Shown here: piece after piece, positions 45,729-52,184 of the stretch
Numbering within the stretch: position 1 is the first letter of the stretch
Layout of the letters: each line of letters starts with the position of its first letter
From: SZAS-103 sp964640525
GTDB lineage: Bacteria; Pseudomonadota; Gammaproteobacteria; Xanthomonadales; Xanthomonadaceae
DNA: 52,184 bases
Direction of reading: 5' to 3'
Assembly: GCA_964640525.1 (NCBI GenBank)
Contig: CAZXGS010000015.1
Coordinates: 1 to 52,184 of the forward strand
The notes under the pieces: generated by a model
Told to the model about the DNA's origin: nothing
The model's input: only the letters and a program-made list of their open reading frames with translations
The model's database searches: none
Made by a program: the position numbers and the translations under genes

Positions 45729-46343
45729 ATGCCCCTGTGGTCGATTCCCGCCAACGAGTACCGCCGTGTGCGTTGGCGCAATGGCAAGGGCTGGACGCGC
45801 GAGATCGCCACCGGGCGCATGGCCACCGCCAATACGGGCGATGGGGCGCAGGATTGGGACTGGCGGCTGTCGATCGCGGAGATCGAGCACGACGGGCCGT
45901 TCTCGGTGTTCGATGGCTGTGACCGCGAACTGGTGTTGCTGCACGGCCACGGCATGCGGTTGGCGATTGCCGATGCGCCGGCTGTCGAGTTGCTGCCGCC
46001 GCATGGGCGAGTCGCCTTTGCCGGGGAGCAGTCCGTGCAGTGCGCGCTGCTCGACGGGCCGACCACCGACTTCAACGCCATCGTGCGCCGCGAGCACTGC
46101 GCCATGCAGGTCTTCCATCGCCCACTGGTGGGTTCGATGGTGTTCTTTGCCGAAGCCGGTGCTCTGTGGGCCATCCACCTGATGGCGGGCTGGGCAAGCG
46201 TGCAGTCCGACGATGCCTCGATCCGATTGGCCGCCGGTGATTCCGCCTTCATCGACAACGTCGATGGAGCCGGTTCGCTGCGCAGCATCCTCGATGGCGG
46301 CGGCGACGCGCTGTTGGTGAAGATCCAGCGTCGATCGGGCTGA
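45729..46343 (+). CDS. hutD: HutD/Ves family protein
   Basis: A 204-residue cupin-like HutD/Ves protein: MPLWSIPANEYRRVRWRNGK, GWTREIA, DWDWRLSIAEIEHDGPFSVF and the C-terminal VFFAEAG...AAGDSAFIDN pattern. Family members occur near histidine-utilisation genes or respond to cold, with no proven enzyme activity. No hut genes are in the window. The ATG at 45729 is chosen because an open frame upstream reads only through the repeat array. Confidence 0.85.
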   Translation: MPLWSIPANEYRRVRWRNGKGWTREIATGRMATANTGDGAQDWDWRLSIAEIEHDGPFSVFDGCDRELVLLHGHGMRLAIADAPAVELLPPHGRVAFAGEQSVQCALLDGPTTDFNAIVRREHCAMQVFHRPLVGSMVFFAEAGALWAIHLMAGWASVQSDDASIRLAAGDSAFIDNVDGAGSLRSILDGGGDALLVKIQRRSG

Positions 46344-46364
46344 ACCGCGCGACGTACCCGGACA

Positions 46365-46925
46365 TCAGGCCGGAAACAGCTTCTCCAGCACTTCGAAGCG
46401 CAAGTCGTCACGCTTGGGCAGGCCAAAGCGCGGGTCGCCGTAGGGAAACGGCTTGAAAATGCCAGTGCGCCGGTAGCCGCGCCGCTGGTACCACGCGATC
46501 AGCTCAGCGCGGATGTCGATCACGGTCATCCGCATGGCCGGCAGTTTCCAGTCCGCGCAGACGATGCGCTCGGCATGCGCCAGCAGGGCCTTGCCGATGC
46601 CCGCATTCTGCAAGGTCGGCCGCACCGAGAACATGCCGAAGTAGCCGGCGCCGTCCTCGACCGCCAACAGGGCGCAGGCCAGCAGCTCTCCCGCCTTGCC
46701 GCCGCTTGCCGGCCGCTGGGCCAGCAGCATGCAGCGTCCCGGGCTGGTGACTTGTTCGAGGATGTCCTCCGGACCGGTACGGCGCCCGTCCAGGAAGTCC
46801 GCCTCGGTGGTCCATCCGGCGCGACTGGCATCGCCGCGGTAGGCCGATTCGATCAGTGCCACGATCGCCTCCACATCCTCCGGCGTGGCAGTACGGAAGT
46901 GCAGATCGGAAATCGACTCGGACAT
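46365..46925 (-). CDS. GNAT family N-acetyltransferase
   Basis: A 186-residue single-domain acetyltransferase. Motif A is FSVRPTLQNAGIGKALLAHA (acetyl-CoA pyrophosphate loop Q-x-x-G-I-G-K), and motif B follows with WYQRRGYRRTGIFKPF. The N-terminal strand-helix FRTATPEDVEAIVALIESAY is also typical. The substrate (amino acid, polyamine, protein or drug) cannot be assigned from sequence. It lies convergent to hutD with a 21-base gap. Confidence 0.88.
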   Translation of the reverse strand: MSESISDLHFRTATPEDVEAIVALIESAYRGDASRAGWTTEADFLDGRRTGPEDILEQVTSPGRCMLLAQRPASGGKAGELLACALLAVEDGAGYFGMFSVRPTLQNAGIGKALLAHAERIVCADWKLPAMRMTVIDIRAELIAWYQRRGYRRTGIFKPFPYGDPRFGLPKRDDLRFEVLEKLFPA

Positions 46926-46978
46926 GGCAAGGGCACGCTGCGAAGGGGCGTGCAGGATACCGCGACCGCGACGCCGGC

Positions 46979-48247
46979 TTAACCGAGCAACTTGCGCACC
47001 TTGCGCAGGGCGAGGATGAAGCGCTCGATCTCGGCGTGGGTGTTGTAGAACGCCAGCGACACCCGGCAGGTCGCCGGCACGGCGAAGTACGCCATCAGCG
47101 GGTGCGCGCAGTGGTGGCCCGAGCGCACCGCCACGCCTTCCAGGTCGAGCAGGGTGGCCAGGTCATGGGCGTGCGCGCCGGCGACCAGGAACGAGACCAC
47201 GGCGGCCTTGTCCCTTGCCGTACCGATGATCCGCAGGCCCTCGACCCTGGTCATTTCCTCGGTCGCATGCGCCAGCAGCTCCGCCTCGCGGGCCTGGATG
47301 TGCGTCATGCCTACGGCGTCGAGGTAATCCACCGCCGCGCCCAGACCGATGCAGCCGGCGATGTTGGGCGTGCCTGCCTCGAACTTGTGCGGCGGGTCGT
47401 TGAAGGTGGTGCCCTCGAAGCTCACCTGCCGGATCATCTCGCCGCCGCCGAAGAACGGTGGCATCGCCTGCAGGTGCTCGCGTCGCGCCCACAGCGCGCC
47501 GGTGCCGGTCGGCCCGCACATCTTGTGGCCGGTGATGGCGTAGAAGTCGCAGCCGATCGCGGCCACGTCCAGCGCCAGGTGCGGCGCGGCCTGCGAGCCG
47601 TCCACCACGCTGACGATGCCGCGCCGGTGCGCCAGCCGGCAGATCTCGCGCACCGGGTTGATGGTGCCGAGCACGTTGGAAACGTGGGTCACGCCGAGCA
47701 GTTTCACTTCCGGGGTCAGCACGCGATCCAGCGCGTCCAGGTCGAGTTCGCCCGCGGGCGTGATTTCGGCGACCTTGATGACCGCGCCGGTGCGCTGGGC
47801 GATCAGCTGCCAGGGCACGATGTTGGCGTGGTGCTCCATGCGCGTGAGCACGATGGCATCGCCGGGCTGCAGGCGCGGCAGGGCCCATGCGTAGGCGACC
47901 AGGTTGATCGCCATGGTGGTGCCGCTGGTGAACACCACCTCGTCGCGGTGCACGTGCAGGTGCGCGGCAAGGCGGTCGCGGGCGGACTCGTAGGCGGTGG
48001 TGGCCTGCTCGCCGAGGGTGTGCACGGCGCGCGAGACGTTGGCGTTGTAGTCGCGGAAATAGCCATCGACCGCGGCGATCACCGATTCGGGTTTCTGCCC
48101 GGTGTTGGCCGAGTCGAAGTACACCAGCGGCTTGCCGTGGACGTGGCGGCGCAGCAGCGGGAAGTCGGCGCGCACGCGCTCCCAGTCGACCGCGGGTTCG
48201 CCTACAGCGACGCTTGTTTCGGCGGGAACGGGCTTAGCGAGGCTCAT
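46979..48247 (-). CDS. sufS: Cysteine desulfurase SufS
   Basis: A 422-residue PLP enzyme that takes sulfur from cysteine for Fe-S cluster assembly. The PLP Lys is in ITGHKMCGPTG, the catalytic Cys in RSGHHCAHPLM, and conserved His in TRMEHHANIVPWQ. The about 20 residues before VDWERVRADFPLL are poorly conserved. Its ATG overlaps the sufD stop (ATGA). No sufE or sufU is in the window; the sulfur acceptor may be further downstream. Confidence 0.95.
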   Translation of the reverse strand: MSLAKPVPAETSVAVGEPAVDWERVRADFPLLRRHVHGKPLVYFDSANTGQKPESVIAAVDGYFRDYNANVSRAVHTLGEQATTAYESARDRLAAHLHVHRDEVVFTSGTTMAINLVAYAWALPRLQPGDAIVLTRMEHHANIVPWQLIAQRTGAVIKVAEITPAGELDLDALDRVLTPEVKLLGVTHVSNVLGTINPVREICRLAHRRGIVSVVDGSQAAPHLALDVAAIGCDFYAITGHKMCGPTGTGALWARREHLQAMPPFFGGGEMIRQVSFEGTTFNDPPHKFEAGTPNIAGCIGLGAAVDYLDAVGMTHIQAREAELLAHATEEMTRVEGLRIIGTARDKAAVVSFLVAGAHAHDLATLLDLEGVAVRSGHHCAHPLMAYFAVPATCRVSLAFYNTHAEIERFILALRKVRKLLG

Positions 48248-49497
48248 GCTGGCTCCTCCATCCGCGCCAGTGCGGCATCCAGTGCATGCAACGCGTCGTC
48301 GGACATGCCCGGTGCGTCCAGCGCCGCCAGCGTGGCGCGGCAGAACGCGCCGGTCAGCAGGGTGCGCGCCTGCGCGGCAGGCAGGCCACGCGAGCGCAGG
48401 TAGAACAGCGCCGTGTCGTCGAGCTGTCCCACGGTGGCGCCGTGCGCGGCCTTGACCTCGTCGGCGTGGATTTCCAGCACCGGTTGCGCATCGATTTCGG
48501 CGCCAGGATTCAGCAACAGGTTCTTGCTCGACAGCCGCGCCTCGCTGCCGTCGGCACCGGGCTGGATGGTGATGCCACCGTGGAATACCGCACGCCCGCG
48601 GCCACCGGCCAGACCGCGCCAGAGCAGGTCGCAGGAGGTGTCACGGGCGATGTGCCGAATGTCCAGCCGGGTATCGAGGTGACGCGTAGCCTCGGCGAGC
48701 AGGGTGCCGTGCGCGAGCAGACTGGCCCGGTCGCCCAGCAGGCGGACGTTGAACTCGTGCCTCGACAGCTCCGCGCCCAGTTCCAGATCCAGCCGGCGGT
48801 AGCTGGCATCCTCGGCCAGCACGGCGTCCGTGCGCGCGATCAGGCTGGCACGCGTGGCCTCGCGCTGGATCCGCAGGTGCTGCAGGCTCGCACCGGCAGC
48901 CAATTGCACCTCGGTCAGGACGTTGCCCAGATGCGCATGGTCTGCGCCGGCAAGGTGGTGCTCGGTGAAATGGAGCGTCGCGCCTTGCCCGAGTTCGATG
49001 CGGTGGCGCAGGTGCCAGGCGAGGTCGGAACCCGTCGGCGCGCCGATGACGACCAGATGCAGGCAAGAATCCATCCTGGTTCCGGACTCCACGCGCAGCA
49101 CGAGGCCGTCCGTGGCGACAGCGGCATTCAATCGCGCGAAGACTTCGTCGTGGCGCAGGTAGCGGTCGGCACGCGTGGCGTCGGGCGTGTCGGCGAGGCG
49201 GCCCAGGTGAACGCCGGCGGGCAGGTCATCGAAACGCGACAGCGCAGCGTCGAAGCGGCCGTTGACGAACACCATTCGTGGGGCGGGAATGCCGGCCAGC
49301 CGTTCGGCGTGGATCGCCAGCGGCTCGGCTTCCGCGGCCGGCAGGAAGTGGCGCTGTCCCAGCATGCGCAACGAGGTGTATTTCCAGGCTTCCTCGTGCG
49401 TCGTCGGCAGCCCGTCGCGAACGATGGCATCGACCTCCGCCACGCGCGCGGCATCGCCGTGGAGCCCGGCCGCAACGGATTCGAGCAGGGCGCTCAC
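48244..49497 (-). CDS. sufD: Fe-S cluster assembly protein SufD
   Basis: A 417-residue beta-helix protein, the partner of SufB and SufC in the cluster-building scaffold. HEEAWKYTSL near the start and HADEVKAAHGATVGQLD near the end (conserved His of the SufBD interface) identify it. I call the start at a GTG (MSALLESVA) preceded by GGAG with about 7 bases spacing, because no suitable ATG exists in frame near the sufC stop. Downstream it overlaps sufS by 4 bases. Confidence 0.93.
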   Translation of the reverse strand: MSALLESVAAGLHGDAARVAEVDAIVRDGLPTTHEEAWKYTSLRMLGQRHFLPAAEAEPLAIHAERLAGIPAPRMVFVNGRFDAALSRFDDLPAGVHLGRLADTPDATRADRYLRHDEVFARLNAAVATDGLVLRVESGTRMDSCLHLVVIGAPTGSDLAWHLRHRIELGQGATLHFTEHHLAGADHAHLGNVLTEVQLAAGASLQHLRIQREATRASLIARTDAVLAEDASYRRLDLELGAELSRHEFNVRLLGDRASLLAHGTLLAEATRHLDTRLDIRHIARDTSCDLLWRGLAGGRGRAVFHGGITIQPGADGSEARLSSKNLLLNPGAEIDAQPVLEIHADEVKAAHGATVGQLDDTALFYLRSRGLPAAQARTLLTGAFCRATLAALDAPGMSDDALHALDAALARMEEPA

Positions 49498-49516
49498 GAG
49501 CTGGCTCCGTCCGTGT

Positions 49517-50281
49517 TCATGCGGCGGCCCCCGGTGCGATCCGTTCGCGGATCCACGCATAGCCATGCTGTTCCAACTGCAGCGCCAGCTCCGGGCCGCC
49601 GGATTCGACGATGCGCCCGTCGGCCATGACGTGGACCACGTCCGGCTGGATGTAGTCGAGCAGGCGCTGGTAGTGGGTGATGACCACGAACGCGCGCTCC
49701 GGCGAGCGCAGCGCATTGACGCCCTCGGCCACCGACTTCAAGGCGTCGATGTCCAGCCCGGAATCGGTTTCGTCCAGGATCGCCAACTTCGGCTCCAGCA
49801 CCGCGAGCTGGAAGATCTCGTTGCGCTTCTTTTCACCGCCGGAGAAGCCCTCGTTGACGCCGCGGTTGAGCAGGTCGTCCTTCAGATGCAGCACCTTGAG
49901 CTTGTCGCGGACCCGGCGCAGGAACTGCATCGAGTCCAGCTCCGGCTCGCCGCGCGCCTTGCGCTGCGCGTTGAACGCCGCGCGCAGGAAGTAGGTGTTG
50001 TTCACACCCGGGATCTCCACCGGGTACTGGAACGCCAGGAACAGGCCGGCGGCGGCACGCTGCTCGGGCTCCATCGCCAGCAGGTCGCGGCCCTCCAACT
50101 GCGCCGAGCCGCCGGTGACCTCGTAGCCCTCCCGCCCGGCCAGCACGTGGCCGAGGGTGGACTTGCCGGCGCCGTTCGGGCCCATGATCGCGTGGACCTG
50201 GCCGGCGGCCACCTGCAGCGAGAGGCCGTTGAGGATGTCCTTGCCCTGGATGCGGGCGTGGAGGTTGTCGATGGTGAGCAT
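49517..50281 (-). CDS. sufC: Fe-S cluster assembly ATPase SufC
   Basis: A 254-residue ABC-type ATPase. Walker A is GPNGAGKS, the signature is NEGFSGGEKKRNE, Walker B is LAILDETDSGLDIDAL and the switch His is in VITHYQRLLDYI. The DETDSGLD sequence is distinctive for SufC. It drives conformational change in the SufBC2D scaffold. It follows the LprI-like gene by a single base. Confidence 0.97.
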   Translation of the reverse strand: MLTIDNLHARIQGKDILNGLSLQVAAGQVHAIMGPNGAGKSTLGHVLAGREGYEVTGGSAQLEGRDLLAMEPEQRAAAGLFLAFQYPVEIPGVNNTYFLRAAFNAQRKARGEPELDSMQFLRRVRDKLKVLHLKDDLLNRGVNEGFSGGEKKRNEIFQLAVLEPKLAILDETDSGLDIDALKSVAEGVNALRSPERAFVVITHYQRLLDYIQPDVVHVMADGRIVESGGPELALQLEQHGYAWIRERIAPGAAA

Positions 50282-50282
50282 G

Positions 50283-50768
50283 TCAGTTCGCGTCTCCGTG
50301 GATTTTCACCGAGCCGGCGCAGACGTCGCCTTCCACGGTGCCGTCGCGCCAGCGGTTGAGTTGTTCGATCCGGTGCATGGTCAGCGTGGTTTTGAGTTGG
50401 TCCACGCACAGCGGGTAGACCGAACCGTAGTTGGCCAGCTTGTCGTTCGCCGGGTAGGTCGCGGCGACCTCGGCATCGCGGAATGCGAGCCAGGCGCGCT
50501 GGCTGGCGCGGAAGCGGGCGATGAATTCCTTGTCGGCCGCGTACTTGTCCAGTACCTGGTGGTAAACCCGGGCCATCTGGGCATCGGCGGCGCGGAAATC
50601 GGCATCGGCCTGCGCGGCGCTGCCGGCACGCGGCGGCGGCAGGGTGGGAGCGGCCTGTGCCGGCGCAGGCGGCTCGGTACCGGGCGGATTGCCGGCTGGC
50701 ATCGCGTGGGTGGGCAGGGCGAGAGCCAGGGCGAGGAGGGTGGCGATGAGGGGATGGATGGCGGACAT
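50283..50768 (-). CDS. LprI/DUF1311-family exported protein inserted in the suf operon
   Basis: A 161-residue protein with a signal peptide (MSAIHPLIATLLALALALPT, cleaved near HAMPAG), a Pro/Ala-rich spacer (about 25-50), and a helical LprI/DUF1311 domain: AQADADFRAADAQMARVYHQ and RASQRAWLAFRDAEVAATY with the family Trp and two Cys (C near LCVDQLK and GDVCAG). LprI proteins inhibit lysozyme in some bacteria. It is a periplasmic protein inside an operon for cytosolic cluster assembly, so a shared function is not obvious. Its stop is 1 base from the sufC ATG, so they are transcribed together. Confidence 0.8.
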   Translation of the reverse strand: MSAIHPLIATLLALALALPTHAMPAGNPPGTEPPAPAQAAPTLPPPRAGSAAQADADFRAADAQMARVYHQVLDKYAADKEFIARFRASQRAWLAFRDAEVAATYPANDKLANYGSVYPLCVDQLKTTLTMHRIEQLNRWRDGTVEGDVCAGSVKIHGDAN

Positions 50769-50820
50769 GGGTGATTTCACCTGGATTTGATGCGGACAGG
50801 TGCGGACATCGATGGCGGGT

Positions 50821-51288
50821 TCACGGGTCGTCGGGCGAGGTGCCCAGCGTGCGCCGTTCGAACTCGTCCAGGTCGCCCAGATCCTTGGGTCGGCCGGACG
50901 CACGCTTGTTGATCAACAAGTCTTCGAGGGCGATCAGCGGGATTTCGACGCCACCCAGGCGAGCATAGGTGCGGCGTGGGTAACAGTCGGCAAATTCGCA
51001 CCCGGAAATCCAGGTCAGCAAATCGATCCGGTTGGGAGCCCGGCCCATCATCAGCACCGCCTTCGGGTCGAGCAGGTCGTCCTTGCTGAATTCGTCGAAT
51101 CCGAAATCCGCCAGTGCCGCCAGCGTCCGGTCGGCGTTTTCGGGCGTGCACTCGAGCCAGAAATCGATGTCTTCGGTCATGCGCACGAACCCGAGCGCGT
51201 TCACGGCGACGCCGCCGACGATCAAGTAACGCACCTCATGCTCTTCGAGCAAGCGAATGAAGTCTTTGAAATCCTGGATCAGTTCCAT
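50821..51288 (-). CDS. AbiEii/MNT-like nucleotidyltransferase inserted in the suf operon
   Basis: A 155-residue protein of the nucleotidyltransferase superfamily. The catalytic site is visible: GG of VGGVAVNALGF, the Asp pair in MTEDIDFWLE, and the third Asp in NRIDLLTWISG. Relatives include the nucleotidyltransferase toxins of the AbiEii type and MNT antitoxins of HEPN-MNT pairs. Its start lies inside the preceding small gene (53-base overlap), so the two are translationally coupled like a toxin-antitoxin or enzyme-partner pair. Whether it modifies tRNA, protein or a small molecule is unknown. Confidence 0.75.
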   Translation of the reverse strand: MELIQDFKDFIRLLEEHEVRYLIVGGVAVNALGFVRMTEDIDFWLECTPENADRTLAALADFGFDEFSKDDLLDPKAVLMMGRAPNRIDLLTWISGCEFADCYPRRTYARLGGVEIPLIALEDLLINKRASGRPKDLGDLDEFERRTLGTSPDDP

Positions 51289-51459
51289 GGCGATCCTCGA
51301 TGATCCTTGCGCGCAGCCTGAGAAACAATTCCAGCCGCTGTTCGGCGGTGAAGCGCGCGTATTCGTCCACCAGGCTGGGCTCCTCGCCGATCCGGTACTT
51401 GCGCGCGATCCGTTCGATCCGCCCGGGTGCCGGCAGTTCGCGGTTGTCGTCATCCCGGC

Positions 51460-51463
<4 letters not shown>
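51236..51463 (-). CDS. Small charged protein paired with the nucleotidyltransferase
   Basis: A 75-residue, highly charged, helical protein (EYARFTAEQRLELFLRLRAR) with no recognised domain. Its ATG overlaps the sufB stop (ATGA) and it overlaps the following nucleotidyltransferase gene by 53 bases, an arrangement common in two-gene toxin-antitoxin modules. It could be the partner or antitoxin; it could also be an adaptor that presents a substrate. I do not recognise the family. Confidence 0.65.

Positions 51464-52184
<721 letters not shown>

Overview
The window is 52 kb of GC-rich chromosomal DNA from a gammaproteobacterium. The best fit is the order Lysobacterales/Xanthomonadales (a Xanthomonas, Lysobacter or Luteimonas relative). 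The evidence is a regulatory PTS cluster with HprK, an EIIA-Man protein, HPr and EI next to rpoN; a bifunctional XanB-type mannose enzyme; fused CysNC; a MurU/AmgK recycling pair; an S53 sedolisin-type protease; and many copies of a family of short intergenic repeats whose core reads TTCGACAGGCTCA...CACGAACGG. No rRNA, tRNA, CRISPR array, intact insertion sequence or prophage was recognised.

Layout, left to right. 1-1878: the end of a fused acyl-CoA mutase (IcmF type) and an M14 carboxypeptidase-like enzyme. 1953-2370: a tandem repeat array. 2456-5202: a tandem-receiver response regulator, a small lipoprotein and the wreck of a membrane diguanylate cyclase. 5377-8061: mutS. 8358-12955: a three-gene signalling operon (FIST/NosP-like sensor, soluble hybrid histidine kinase with HPt, receiver-GGDEF cyclase) that resembles the nitric-oxide to c-di-GMP pathway. 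13182-17422: an accessory stretch that is visibly less GC-rich, with a Sel1-like membrane-anchored protein, the DNA-binding tail of a RegA/PrrA-like regulator, a fragment of a large DEAD/DEAH helicase, and an S53 protease cut from its C-terminal domain by one in-frame stop codon.

17478-27851 (all minus strand) is a conserved block. kdsD and kdsC make Kdo precursor, lptC, lptA and lptB export LPS, then come rpoN, hpf and the regulatory PTS genes hprK, rapZ, EIIA, HPr and EI. The gene for EIIA-Ntr (ptsN), usual in this block, is not between hpf and hprK. 28055-29681 is bolA-murA. 29878-32464 is purM-purN with a DUF3108 protein. Diverging from it, 32517-36050 is a tightly overlapping run of a DUF2066 protein, a CDP-alcohol phosphatidyltransferase, PerM and Hda. 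36211-37979 is murU/amgK (cell-wall recycling that rejoins the pathway at MurA's substrate pool). 38104-39513 is xanB, and 39696-42523 is cysD-cysNC for sulfate activation.

42727-46925 holds small and metabolic genes around a second, nested repeat array (45270-45674). The window ends inside a suf iron-sulfur operon on the minus strand (sufB, sufC, sufD, sufS) that carries three extra genes between sufB and sufC: a small protein, an AbiEii/MNT-like nucleotidyltransferase and an LprI-like protein. The best leads for unusual biology are the NosP-like operon, the suf insert, the decayed helicase/regulator graveyard and the two repeat arrays.
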